Source: Molossus alvarezi (Eukaryota; Chordata; Mammalia; Chiroptera; Molossidae). From it: a stretch of 64,000 nt of DNA. A program made the position numbers and the translations under genes. The notes under the pieces were generated by a model. That model ran no database searches. It was not told the DNA's origin and worked only from the letters and a program-made list of their open reading frames with translations. Location: contig CM073890.1 of the NCBI GenBank assembly GCA_037176705.1, positions 94,416,591 to 94,480,590 of the forward strand, given 5' to 3'. This document shows positions 1 through 11,592 of this stretch, in pieces; positions within the stretch are counted from its first letter, which is position 1; each line of letters begins with the position of its first letter.

Positions 1-182
1 AAGAGAGGGAGACGGAGAGAACGATAGAAACATTCATGAGAGAACATCAACTGGCCGCCTCCTGCATGTCCCTCACTGGGGATTTGGCCCACAACCTAGG
101 CACGAGCCCTGACTTGGAATTGAACCGGTGACCTCTTGGTGCACAGGTTGATGCTCAATCACTGAGCCATATCAGCCTGGCC
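1..182 (-). mobile_element. Ves tRNA-derived SINE, cut by window edge
   Basis: Read on the minus strand this has the tRNA-like head, the conserved middle and a GA-rich stretch that becomes CTCTCT in sense. It matches the other classic Ves copies in the window. The 3' end lies outside, so its target duplication cannot be checked. Confidence 0.85.
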
Positions 183-246
183 CTGAAATACTTTTAAGAA
201 GTCATTTTAGCTTAGAAGAGACCTATATATTTTTTTGTTTCTTTTA

Positions 247-349
247 AAAATATGTAACACTTCACAAATTTGCATGTTATCCTTATGCAGGAGCCAGGCT
301 AATCTTCTTTATATCCTAATTTTAATACATGTGAAGTGGAAGCAAGCAC
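247..349 (-). pseudogene. U6 snRNA pseudogene
   Basis: The reverse complement follows U6 snRNA almost from end to end: a 5' part like GTGCTTGCTTCC, the central AGATTAGC stretch, then GGATAACATGCAAATTTGTGAAG and the A/T 3' end (core motifs noted in pieces). Substitutions are scattered along it, so it is a decayed retrocopy. It lies within GMPS intron 1, in the same orientation as GMPS. No U6-type promoter elements were recognised upstream. No clear target duplication. Confidence 0.8.
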
Positions 350-1985
350 TACATTCTTTTGTTTAAAAATATTGTAATGTGTAAAATGTCACTATTTCAC
401 AGGTATTTAATACATTGTCCATTTTTTCAAGACTCTACTATTATACTTCACAAACCTAGTCGCCTTTCTGTATGTGGTCCTTTATATTGTTGTAGCAACT
501 AACACTGTTGAAAACAATAATGAACCAATAAAACTTGAAAAACTATTAACAAAATTAGTGAACTTAATGGGAAGAAATTAAGCATGCATTCTGCCTTTCC
601 AGTAGGAACTCTACCACAAGTCACTATACAGTTAACGAGAGAAAATTCTTTATAGAAGAATTACAAAAAGAATAGAATTAGAATATCACCATTTTGCAAT
701 CCCTAATAAAATAATGGACCTCGGCTACTGTGGTTCACAAAAGAACCAATGATGATCTGCAAACTGTTTGTTACTAGTTCATAATAAGAAAAGTACACAA
801 ATTTTATATAAGTATTAAACTTGTATTACAAGTTGACAGAGTAATTTTCTGTTGAACCTACAATAAAAAATAGGGCCTTTTATTTTTTTGTGCTTTCGAT
901 TTTTAAATTTCACTTGTCTAAAAATTTATTTTATTTTACAAAAATAGCAATCCTCACTAGACTGAAAAAATTTTAGATGGTTTTTTTACTGCAGACCTGT
1001 GAGAAGCACTGAACTAAGCACTATTAAAATCATCAGGTGAAAAACTGATGAGAAACTTGATAATGGATAAGATGGCAATATCTGAATCAACTGATCAATC
1101 TTAACATACAAAATTAGAGACCAGGCATATGTAACCCTTACTGTGAGGCACTAAGTAAACATACGAAGGAAGACTGAACCATGTGTTTATAACTGTTGAG
1201 CTGCATGACTGATAGGGACAGTGTACTCTTTGCTTTACTTGTACAAGTTTTTAATTTTCTATATGTAACCAACTATATGATTGGCCCTAGTTTGTTACTA
1301 GTCCCTATATCCTGCCTTTTGTCATGTGACTTTGCAGTTTGTCCTGTTATTTGCATTTTATCCTTGCTCAGTTACTCAAGTTAAGTTGTTTTAGCCAATG
1401 TAATGAGGGCAGAAGTGCCAAGCCATAAGCCATCTTAATGTTCCCACTTGTCTCCTGTGCTCCTGCCATCTCCATGGGCCTACTGGTCTCAAGAGAAGGA
1501 TAAGAGTAATGGAGCTCAGCATTGCTGAACTGACCCACAAACTACTGAGCAAGAAATTAGTATCACACACGTCTTTCTGAAAATTTTTCTAATACCACCT
1601 AAAGTGAAAAATTTTAAATACTATATCCATGACAGGTTCTGAATTAATAACAAGTTAATGATTCTGCTTTCCTTGGCCGTAGATAACAAAAAATATTTAA
1701 GAATTAGGGTAAAATTGTATAAAATTACTATGATCATGCTTAGCTCTCCGTGATCTTGTCTTTAAGGCATACATTACACTGATTCTTCAGATTTAGAGAT
1801 TAAAATATAAATGCATACTTATTTTTCCTTAAGATTAATTTCAAACATTGCAGGTTCTCAACTTTTATAAGTACTTTGATACACAGTTTTTAAGAATTTT
1901 ATATTAACTCTCTTAACATAGTTATTAATTCAGAGAAAATTAGTATATTGTATACACATTAGGCTTGAATTTTAGCCAAATTTTA

Positions 1986-3402
1986 TCTATTTTATTTTTA
2001 ATTTTTTTTTGAATGGGAGAGATACTTTATTTCTTATGAAAGCCGTTCCCCCCCCTTTTTTTATTAATTTATTTTTGTTACAGATGTTTCTCCTTTTCCC
2101 CCACATTGACTCACTCCTCCCTATCCCCTCCCACCCTGTCCCCAGTTTTGTTGTCTATGTCCATCGGTTATGCATACATGCATATAAGTTCTGTGGTTTA
2201 ACCCTCCCCATAACCTCTTCTGAGGAATGTCAGTCTGTACCCTACTTCTATGTCTCTGGGTCTATTTTGTTCATCAATTTGTTTGGTCCATTGTATTCCA
2301 GAAATAAGTGAGATCTTGTGATATTTGTCTTTCTCTGCTTGGCTTGTTTCGCTTAGAATACTACTTTCCAGGTCCCTCCATGTCGTTTCAAAGTATAAAA
2401 GATCTTTCTTTCTTACAGCTGCATAGTACTCCATTGTGTATATGTACCACAGCATTTTTATCCACTCATCTACTGATGGGTAACTGAGCTGTTTCCATAT
2501 CTTAGCTATTGTAAATAGTGCTGCTATGAACATAGGGGTACATATATTCTTTCTGATTGGTGTTTCAGGTTTCTTATGGTATACTTAGAAGTGGGATCAC
2601 TGAGTCAAATGACAATTAACTTTTTAATTTTTTGAGATAACACCAGTGTTTTCCACAGTGGCTGCACCAATCTGTGTTCCCACCAGCAGTGTACTAGAGT
2701 CCCCTTTTCTCCACACCCTTGCCAACACGTGTTTGATGATTTGTTGATGGTGGCCACTCTGACAGGTGTGAAGTGATACCTCATTATTGTTTTACTTTGC
2801 ATCTCTCCGATGATTAGTGATGTTGAGCATTTTTTCATATGTCTCTTGGCCATTTGTATGTCCTGTTTGGAGAGGTGTCTCTTTAAGTCCTCTGCCCATT
2901 TTTAAATTGGGTTGTCTTCCTTTTGTTGAGTTGTGTGAGTACTCCATATATTTTGGAAATTAACCCCTTATCTGATGTAACATTGGCAATTATGCTCTCC
3001 CATATAGTGGGTTCCCTTTCCATTTTGATGGTTGTTTCTTTTGCTATGCAGAAGCTTTTGAGTTTGATGTAGTCCCATGTGTTCATTTTTTCCTTTGTTT
3101 CTGTTGCCTTAGGTGATGCATCAATGAAAATTCTGCAGCGTATGATGTCTGAAATTTTGTTGCCTACATTTTCTTCTAGGATTTTTATAGAATCATGAGT
3201 CACATTTAAGTCTTTTATCCATTTTGAGTTTATTCTTGTGTATGATGTAAGTTGGTGGTCTAGCTTCATTTTTTTGCATGTAGCGGTCCAATCTTCCCAA
3301 CATCATTTATTAAAGAAGCTGTCTTGACTCCACTGTATGCTCTTTCTACCTTTGTCAAATATTAATTGAGCATATTGTCTTGGGTCAATTTCTGGGTTCT
3401 CT
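1986..3402 (-). mobile_element. 5'-truncated L1 (ORF2 C-terminus plus 3' UTR)
   Basis: On the minus strand, fragments read as the C-terminal third of L1 ORF2, including a [12 protein letters not shown] segment, a [12 protein letters not shown] segment, the cysteine-rich [16 protein letters not shown] region and a FIAALFTIAKIWKQ-like stretch. They are followed by the G-rich polypurine 3' UTR and an A-rich tail at about 2000-2045. It is bounded by a perfect 18-bp direct repeat, AATTTTAGCCAAATTTTA, at 1968-1985 and 3403-3420. Frameshifts and stops break the ORF. It is in the same orientation as GMPS. Confidence 0.93.
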
Positions 3403-4568
3403 AATTTTAGCCAAATTTTAAATACATGTCAATAGAGAAATCAAGATCCAAAAGAGGACAATATGTACTCTATATAGTTGGAGTGGCCATATGGCCCAGT
3501 TTTCCCAGGACTGTTCTAATTTACATTTATTATTCCCACATCCTACCCAGCTTAACATTTGTCTAATAGTTTTCATTTTTAACCAATTATTATGAATAAC
3601 TGCATTAAAGTAAGATAAGATGAATTTATTATACATTTATTTTATATTTCCACCTTCTGCCATGCCTTTATCTAGTACTGTGTGGAATGCAGGTGCAGTG
3701 AACAGATTTCTCACTTTAACTTCTAGGTTCCATCTGAAAGCCAACCACTGATAATCTCTCTCTCTTTCCTGATAAAATGAAGTACACTTGCACAATGGCA
3801 ACTAGGGGTAGCTACCTCGATCCAGTCCTGGGTGCTGATAGGAGAAATATTTGACGCTGCTACCCCTGCTAGTCACTTGGTGTACCTGCTCTCTGAGTTC
3901 TAGCCATTCCTCAGCTTGCAAGGCCACCACCATCAGCTGAATCAGTAGAAAATGTGAATAAAGTGTTTGTGAAATACATGCAAGAAAGAGACATTATATA
4001 TTCCTGTGTGTAATGGTCAAAGAGAGTAATCTGAACACTCATGCAACAGGAGTCATGTCATTTGTTTATTCACTTTATTGTGTAAATCCACAATTATTTA
4101 TTTTGTTTGGTAACATTATTTTATAGCAATTAGAAATTTAAGTTATTTTACACCTCATTTTATGATCAAGTGCCCCAGTTTAGACAAAGAATATATGGTC
4201 ACACTACTGTAACAAAATACCTTATTCCCTATCACATTATGATGGACTCTATTAGGGAGTGTATAGACATAACTACATAAAACATCCCTGAGTCCTCAAA
4301 ACCAGGAACCCAAAGCCATGGCAAGAGTCCACCAACAAGCAAATCAACCAATATCACATTACAAAAGTAAACCTATTTTTTGAACTACTGTAATACTTGA
4401 GCAAATATAACAACATCTGTATTTTTTCCAATAAGCATGGAAAAAAGAATATTCTACAGTACTCAAAAATATATACGCTATACAAAGGTTCAAAATTCTT
4501 CGAAACAATTACTTTTTTGTCGTCGCTGTTGTTGATTTACAAAGTGCTTCAAAAATATGCATTAACCC

Positions 4569-4823
4569 GCCCTGGCCGGTTTGGCTCAGCGGTTAGAGCA
4601 TCGGCCTGCGGTCCTGAGAGACCCGGGTTCAGTTCCCACTAAGGGCACGTACCTTGGTTGCAATTTGTCCCCGGCCCTGGTCGGTCGTGCGGGTGGCAGC
4701 CACTGGATGTGTTCATTTCACATCGATGTTTCTCTCTCTCTCTCTGTTCCCCCCCCCCCCCACTCTACCTGAACAAAAAATGGAAAAATGTCCTCAGGTG
4801 AGGATAAAAAAAAATATATATAT
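4569..4823 (+). mobile_element. VES SINE, long form
   Basis: tRNA-like head with A-box (GGCTCAGCGGTTAGAGC) and B-box (GGGTTCAGTTCCC), then a CTCTCT run, the CCTCAGGTGAGGA tail motif and poly(A). Target duplication ATATGCATTAACCC at 4555-4568 and ATATGTATTAACCC at 4824-4837. Confidence 0.95.
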
Positions 4824-5568
4824 ATATGTATTAACCCTGAGGATTTCATTTTGAGCTTCTAAATAGAATTTATGTCAGCAGGAGTCATGAAAACTGTTTA
4901 AGTACCGTAATAGAGGAACTCTTGATCATTGTGGATAGCAAATAATTATTTACTACATCAAATAGCATCCTTTGGCATATAATTCATTAAATGGCCTTAA
5001 AAAGATACTCTATGAAACACATATGAAGAAGTATAGAACAAGTTTATTTTTTTTTACTTCTTGAAAGACAATTATTTTCCTTAAGTAACAAGTTCCCACA
5101 CTAAAGGCAAGGTCATCTGAAGTTCCTAGAGGAATTTCAAAACCTTTCAAGTCTAAGATTAGAAAACAATAAAAACTATAAGCCATTCCTTTTGTTTGCA
5201 ATAGCTCTTCCTTTCTAGATTAATAGCTTAACAGACAGAACAAAGTCTGAAGCAAAAAAACAAACAAACCATCTTTGATCTTTGAAAAAATGTACCATAG
5301 GATTATAAACAAAGAAAAAACAGTTAATTTTCAACGCATCCCAGATTAAAATCTCAGGTCCTCCTTCCCATCAACACAAAAACTTTTATACTTAAAAATG
5401 CCAAGTCTAAATTTCTAACTTCAATAAGTATTTTATAAAACAACTTTAATCCAACTTTAATTTATAATACTTCAGCTGATATTTCAGTGAAGGTGGTGGG
5501 GCAAGTCCTACTTCTATTCCAACCAAGCAACTGTCTGAGGCTTGGATAGGGCCAAAACTTGACAAATA

Positions 5569-5927
5569 CAGTTGTCCCTTGTTTATCGCAGTTAATCTGT
5601 TCCAGACTCTACTGTGATAAATGAATTTCCACGAAGTAGGATTTATTTATACACAGTTGTCCCTCGTTTATCGCAGTTAATCTGGTCCAGACTCTAGTGG
5701 TTGCACCTGGTGTTGAAGGATTCCTGGGGCGCTCGAATACATAGGCCTACAGTCCATGTGTACAGTAATTTTAATTTTAATACAGAGGTGTATAATTGAC
5801 TCAGACAACCCAGCATGCGCTGTATCATTTTCACTGTCTTGATCAACTTTTTAATGAATATATTTGAGAAAACCGCAACAGAGTGAAGTCGTGAAAGTTG
5901 AAGAGCGAAGTGACAAGGGACGACTCT
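5569..5927. mobile_element. Tigger/pogo-like non-autonomous DNA transposon
   Basis: The left end CAGTTGTCCCTTGTTTATCGC and the right end, read in reverse (AGTCGTCCCTTGTCACTTCGC), form imperfect inverted ends. The flanking base pair at the left is TA. The internal parts CCACGAAGTAGG and GTGAAGTCGTGAAAG resemble Tigger ends. The left end occurs twice, at 5569 and 5654, which suggests one copy partly inside another or a local duplication. Family name is from memory. Confidence 0.6.
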
Positions 5928-6756
5928 AGCCCAAAGACCATTACAATGATAAACCTATTTTAATAAAACTGAAAGAAATTATTATGTCTAATACTTGACA
6001 TATACTATTCATATCAACACTGAATAGTTGTGAACATTTTTTCAAGAACTACTGATTGCCTATGCTCGTTTATATTAAGATTTTAAATAACATTTGTTAA
6101 GGAAGCAAAAATATCTACCTGGGATGGTTAACCAAAGTAGCCCTGAAGAAAAAGAAAAAGTAGGTTCTAAGTACCAGCTACGTCTTTTCAGTATATGAAG
6201 CTGGAACACATAAAGGTCCTTTCCAGCTCTAAAATGATACTCTATGGACAAAACTAATGAAAATAGCCCAAACACTTTTACAGATTTCAGATCTCTCCCA
6301 AATTCCTATCATGTAAAAAAAAAAAAAAAGTCATTGTAGAAATTCCCGATAAAAACTGAAATGCACCAGAACAGAAATCAAAATCAGTTATTTCCTCACT
6401 TTAATTTATGAAGATTTACACACAACTGTTGGAGGCACAACAGATGTACAAAGTAAGCTTGAGTTCAGTATTTGTATTTCACTCCAGAAGAAAAGATGGT
6501 TCAGTGGTAAGCTATAGAAAATAGATGCCTACTCAGATTTCCAGGTGGATCTCTTAGAAATATCTTATTTCACCTACTTTATTATTCATATTTCGCACAA
6601 ACACCTCTTCATTTAAAATGTTTCCTATGATTAATGATGCATTGTGGTTTAATTGTAGGGTTCCCTGCCCTTAGGAGTACATGAAATAATCCTAGATTTG
6701 ATTAAATATGTTATTTCCTGGATTGATCCTCTTGAAAATGATTCCAATTCAAAACA

Positions 6757-6775
6757 AACACACACACACACACAC
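6757..6775. repeat. (CA)n microsatellite
   Basis: About nine uninterrupted CA dinucleotides inside GMPS intron 1. Confidence 0.9.
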
Positions 6776-7420
6776 TTTCTCTATTATGCTATAAAACATA
6801 CAGGACCTTGAAATAAAAATAAGTTAATCAACAATTCACCTGAGATTCTAATGCAGCAAACTACATTTATATTACTCCTTAATATTCAAGTTGAACAAAA
6901 CAAACAAAAAATACCAGCTAGAGAAAAAGTATACATTCTATACTCCTGAGACAGATAATTTGGAAACTGAGTCTTTAACTTTCTTCCGTTACTTAATTTT
7001 GTGAAAATTAACCACCACATACTTTGCCAAATTAGGTTTAGTCCTAATAACACAGTCATTTCCTCTACCAGGACAAAGATGAATCTTTCCAATGAATGGT
7101 AGGGCTCAAAATAAAAGAGAAGAAAAATGTTCTGTTAACTAGTGTACAGGAAAGAGCTGTACACTGGGGTTTACATTCTCAAGTCAGAAACTAAAGGTTT
7201 GAGTGTCTTCATTCACCTATTTAATTCTGAGAAAGAGCTCCAACGAGTCTGCGCATCAATTTCCTCGGGTTAAAAGAGTATGTATCAGCTACTTTATAAT
7301 CTTGACTCATTTGTTCAACCAACATTATCTGAATGTTTACTAAAACTATGCAATAATTCATGGAGAGGACTCACTAGTGTCACGCTTAGGCACCACCTTT
7401 GTAAGAGAATACTACCTAAG

Positions 7421-7607
7421 CAGTTCTCAACCTGTGGGTCGCCACCCCTTTGGGGTCGAACTACCTTTTCACAGGGGTCGCCTAAGACATAACAGTAGCA
7501 AAATTACAGTTAAGAAGTAGCAACAGGAATAACTTTATGGTTGGGGGTCACCACAACATGAGGAACTGTATTAAAGGGTCACGGCATTAGGAAGGTTAAG
7601 AGCCACT
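7421..7607 (+). mobile_element. SPIN-like (Space Invaders) non-autonomous hAT element
   Basis: The sequence runs from CAGTTCTCAACCTGTGGGTCG, through the palindrome-like GACCCC/GGGGTC parts, GTAGCAAAATTACAGTTAAGA and TGGTTGGGGGTCACCACAAC, to AAGGTTAAGAGCCACT. The order and wording follow the SPIN non-autonomous consensus as I recall it. The ends form inverted repeats (TTCTCAACC against GGTTAAGAG). Expected 8-bp target duplications are not clear, and the left end appears to have lost two or three bases. It lies in GMPS intron 1, about 1.2 kb downstream of exon 1. Confidence 0.8.
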
Positions 7608-7859
7608 AAGACATCACTATCCGCTTTCAACACCAATTCCCACCTGACGTTTAAAATTCCACACACCTGAATGAAATGTAATGAAGTAATCTCTTACACC
7701 CAGGCCCTAAACAGAGCATTGGAGGTACGTCTTGCTCAAGTAAATCGCAATTCAAAAACTGCCGTTTCCCACTGAGAAACTGAGGGTCAGAAAGGCCAGG
7801 CCAACCTAAATCCTAAAACAGAAATGAAAGCGAAGGTGCTCAGTTCAGAGCGAGGCGGA

Positions 7860-9520
7860 AGAGGGTCTAAAGAAAAGGTGAGCTGGAGGTGGCGAGAAGC
7901 GCTGCAGGGCCCCAACACGCTCTCCCCACTGGGCACAGCAAGTTACCAACTTTTCCAGCACTCCGGGACTCCCGACTGCGCCAGCCCTCCGGCGCGGCGG
8001 CAGCGGCTAGCGTCGGGAGCCCGCTCCCATCGGCGGGAGCCGCGACCACGACAAATGAACGTGTAAAATAAGGAGGGAGCTGGTGGGGGCGGGGTTGGAA
8101 ACGCTCCTGCTCTTGGAGGATGGGGGAGGGGAGCGGAGTGCGCGACCCTCCGGCCACCCGTTACGACCCGAGGCGGGGGAGGGCGGGTAGGGGGCTGCTG
8201 TCACGCGACCTCCCCGAGGCCGGCCTTGCCGAGAAAGACCCAAGGCTGGCGTGGGGGAACGGGGCGGGCCCCACCGAGGGCAGGCGGGAAACGGGGTGGC
8301 GGGAAGACGAGAGGATGGCCCAGCTCGATCCCCGCACGCGAGGCCCGGACCCAGCCTTGCCTTCGGCGGGCCCCGCGATCTCCACAAAAGGCCCCCAGCC
8401 TCTTGAAGGGACGGGATGAGGGCTGAGGAAGCCCCCGCCACACTCACACACCGGCTCGCCTCCCTACCCCCACCCTCGGGCCCCGCTCCGCGGACTCGGC
8501 GCCCCACAGCGGCACCCGGGAGGCCAGGGCCGGCGGTGCGGCCGCAGGGGGCTCACGCCCTCCCCGACGCCCAGAGCTCAGCGGGCGCAGGAACCCCGAC
8601 ACGAAGACAAAATCAACAAAGCACCTGCCGCTCTCGAGCAGAAAACATGCCACAGGCCCCGACCGGTACCTCCCCGACGCGCCGCTGCCCGGGCCGCAGG
8701 GTTGTGCTGGGGTTTGGGGGAGGGGGCGGGAAGGGCCCCACGCGGTGGCTCCGCGGCCCCTGAACCTCGCCTTCGTCCGGAGGCGGTGAGGCAGGGACCC
8801 CACGCCAAAGACTGACCTTGGAGTCTCCGTTGCAGAGAGCCATCGAGGCCGGGGCCGCGGCGGCCAGAGTACGAGACGGGGCGGGGGAAGGCCGGCCGGG
8901 TGGATGCCACGGGCCACGACTGGGAAAAAGGCCTGGTTGAGGAGCGGGCGGGCGCGGACAGAAACTGGCCGCCTGCGAAGCGCCGAATCCAGCAGCGGCG
9001 GCGGAGCGCGGGCCCCAGCGCAGCGGGAGAGGAGACCAGCAGCGCACACGCTACCCCCGCCTCCTGCTTCCGCCCCAGCCGGCCACTGGGAGGAGCCAGA
9101 GCCCGTTTGGCCAGACTGCCCAATCGCAGGCACTGCCCCCCACCCTTAATTGCCGCGGGGACTAAACCAGCCTGCTTCAGGAGGCGGGGCTTTCAGCCCT
9201 GGGCCCCTCCTCCGGGTCCGCACGGCCGCGGAGACCTGCTCTGGGAGGATAAACCCGCCCAGTCTCCGACCTGCCCGCCCACGGGAGGAGGGGCCTGCGG
9301 CGCCTTGCTTCGCCCCCGCCGCCAAGCCCCGCCCCCTAGGAGAGGAACTTGCTCCGCCTCCGTCTTGCCTGCCCTCTGGGAGGAGGGGCCCACGGCGTCC
9401 CGAAGGCTCCGCCCCTCCCTACCCCGCACTGGGCAGCGAGCCCTAGGAGGAGGGATCAGAGGCGCCCCGTCCCACCCCCCGCCGTTAAGGCCCGCCCCCA
9501 TGGAAAACACAAGCCGCAAT
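7860..9520 (-). promoter_or_regulatory. GMPS: GMPS CpG-island promoter
   Basis: The region is very GC- and CpG-rich and covers GMPS exon 1, the 5' UTR and upstream DNA. GC-box motifs (GGGCGG or GGCGGG types) recur, for example near 9183, 9330 and 9490. A CCAAT motif lies at about 9118-9122. No TATA box is evident near the probable start, as expected for a housekeeping promoter. The start site is not fixed by the sequence but should lie above 8843. The 9085-9490 part contains a degenerate repeated GGGAGGAGGGGCC-type unit. Long open frames in this island are GC artefacts. Confidence 0.85.
8817..8843 (-). CDS. GMPS: GMP synthase (glutamine-hydrolysing), first coding exon
   Basis: The exon encodes MALCNGDSK, identical to the recalled start of human GMPS, and is followed by a good splice donor (AAG/GTCAGT, donor bases 8816-8811 on the minus strand). 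The intron enters in phase 0. GMPS is the cytosolic enzyme that aminates XMP to GMP with glutamine and ATP, the last step of de novo guanine nucleotide synthesis. Only nine of roughly 690 residues are in the window; both catalytic domains lie beyond the left edge. The gene is divergent from SLC33A1, whose ATG is 18 kb away, the arrangement recalled for human. Confidence rests on the nine residues, the donor, the CpG island and the neighbouring genes together. Confidence 0.92.
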
Positions 9521-9999
9521 CGGCACGCTGTTTTCTCCCGCCTACCTGCGGCCTTGGACAGACTCTGATGCCGCTGAGTTAGAAACCTTGGAAAGCTGAG
9601 CCCAGGTGCGCGGCTTCATCTCAGGTTTGGGGACCTGGAAGAGGCAAGGGTGCTTTGAAGCGTTTCGTGGTGATGTCTCAGGAGATGTGAAAGTGTGATC
9701 TGATCACTTAGGTCTCTCAAAAGTTCCACAACGGGTGCCGAATTTCCAAAAGGAAGAGGTTTGGGAGCGGCTGGACCAAGGGACCAGTCATGAAGCTCAG
9801 TTTGGATTGCTTGTAGAGAAGGGATTGCAGACCTTCCCCCTACTCTTTGACACCCGTCAGGGTGAGGTATTGCTATGAATTTGGTCACCTGAGAGGTTAA
9901 GTTGGGGTTGGGGAATAAATAAAAACACTTGGAACAGCTTCCAGATAGCAAAGCAAAGCTGTTGAGCCAATGTCCAGTTACAGAAAACCAAATTTGCTG
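9521..9999. other. Intergenic DNA between GMPS promoter and first MIR
   Basis: No gene or repeat recognised. Composition returns to average after the CpG island; small open frames here look random. Confidence 0.6.
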
Positions 10000-10175
10000 A
10001 GCTCATGCTGTGGCAGGTATTAAGGAGCCAAAGTGAGACAACCCTGACTTCCAAAAACTCATTTTATTGTGATCAATCCCATGAAATTAGTGAGGTAGGA
10101 TTGATGTTCTTACCCACTTTTTAGCTAATGAGGAAATTGAGGCTCAGTGAGATAATGTGCCTCTCTGCACATTAG
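10000..10175 (-). mobile_element. MIR SINE remnant
   Basis: Reads as reverse MIR: the GAGCTCATGCTGTGGCAGGTATT part, then TAGTGAGGTAGGATTGATGTT and TGAGGAAATTGAGGCTCAGTGAG. It is heavily diverged and has no target duplication. Confidence 0.7.
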
Positions 10176-11438
10176 GATAATGGGTACCCGATCTGGGAAA
10201 GTGTAATAGTACAATACTCAAAAAACAAAAGGCCCAAAATGCTAGTGGGACTCTGACTCAACGAGAGCATTTCATTTTCCATTTTTGAGCTGAAAATTAG
10301 ATACTAGAACTTTCTAAAGCCGTGGATACTGGATTCTCTTGATAGATCTGTATGAACAACCCAGAGAACTATAGTAACCAATAATAACCAATATTTGTTA
10401 GTGGTCACTTATGTTTATGGCTAAGAATATTGGCATGTACAAGAATCCTTACATCTTATTTTCTTCTTCTGCAACTTTTGACTGTATTAACCCCTTGCTC
10501 TTTCTTAAAATTGGATTTTCCTTACAATACAGCATAGAGGTGTCTTTTCACCTCTAGGGTTGTTCTTGGTCACCTTTTCTTTCCCTTCTTCCTATATCTA
10601 TCCTACAGGAAGAGGCTTAAGTGTTGGTTTTTTTAAGGATTTTCATTCCTAACCTTTTTCTCATCTTTCTCTTCACCTGTTTCCCTAGGGCACTTTTTTA
10701 AAATATAGGCTTGCTTAAAAATACCTTAAGAGGCTCTGTTTTGATAGCTCTCTACTGAGCTCGAGATCCATATTACTCTACATATTCCCCTGTTCGATGT
10801 TCAATGGCATATTGGGCCCCAAACTCATCCAAAACAGAAGTTCTCAAATTTCTGTGCCCAATCTCACTGGCACTGTGATAGTAGAGGAAAACATTCAGTC
10901 TTTCACCCATAAGCTACAGGTTTTCATAGATGCCCTTTATCAAATTGAGGAGGTTCCCTTCTATTCCGATTTTGCTGAGAATTTTTATCATGAATGAATA
11001 TTGTCAAATGCTTTTTCCGTGTCTATTGAGATGGTCATGCGGTTTTGCTTTTTTAGATTTGTTAATGTGGTAAATTATATTGATTGATTTTGAAATATTA
11101 AACCATCCCTGCATTCTTGGGATAAATTTAAAGTAATCATGAGGTATTTTTCTTTTTATGTATTGGATTGGATTTGCTAAAATTTTTATTTCAAATTTTT
11201 GTATCTATGTTCATGAGGAACATCAGTTTGTAGTTTTATTGTAATGTCTTTGACTGGTTTTGGTATCAGGGCAATGCTGGCCTCAAAGAATAAACTTGAG
11301 AGTTTCTGTGGAATTATTTCTGGAAGAGTTGGTGTAGAATTCACCAGTAAGGTCATCTGAGCCTGAAGTTTTCTTTGTAATTAGATTTTTAACTAAAAAT
11401 TCCATTTTTAAAAATTGATAGAAAGCTCTTTTTCTTAA

Positions 11439-11592
11439 ATTATTTTTTTATTAATTTGTTTTGGTTGCAGATGTTTCTCCTTTTTCCCCCATTGACTCCC
11501 TCCTCCCCACCCCCCTCGCCCCATCCCCAGTTTTGTTGTCTATGTCCATTGGTCATGCATGCATGCATAAAGTTCTGTGGTTTATCTAGAGG
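11439..11592 (-). mobile_element. Short L1 3' end inserted in an older L1
   Basis: About 150 bp of the L1 3' UTR polypurine region (GGGGGAAAAAGGAGAAACATC in reverse). Near-matching repeats flank it: GCTCTTTTTCTTAA at 11425-11438 and GCTCTTTTTTAA at 11593-11604. Confidence 0.8.

Larger units (their letters stand above)
1..8816 (-). other. GMPS: GMPS intron 1, 5' part (continues off the left edge)
   Basis: This is the intronic DNA downstream of GMPS coding exon 1, read on the minus strand. I looked for the next GMPS exon (the start of the glutamine amidotransferase domain) and saw nothing like it, so exon 2 lies left of the window. The intron holds a U6 pseudogene, a Ves SINE at the edge, an L1, a VES SINE, a Tigger-like element and a SPIN-like hAT. 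The stretches 350-1967, 3421-4554, 4838-5568 and 5928-7420 are AT-rich and show no recognisable gene; 6757-6775 is a short CA run. Confidence 0.8.

Noticed and set aside
1..8816. GMPS exon 2 in the left part of the window
   Set aside because: No minus-strand frame resembles the amidotransferase start between a plausible acceptor and donor; open frames there are L1 or random.
8007..9568. Long open frames on both strands near GMPS exon 1 (up to 229 codons)
   Set aside because: Same GC artefact. Only the nine codons at 8817-8843, ending at a good donor, match GMPS.
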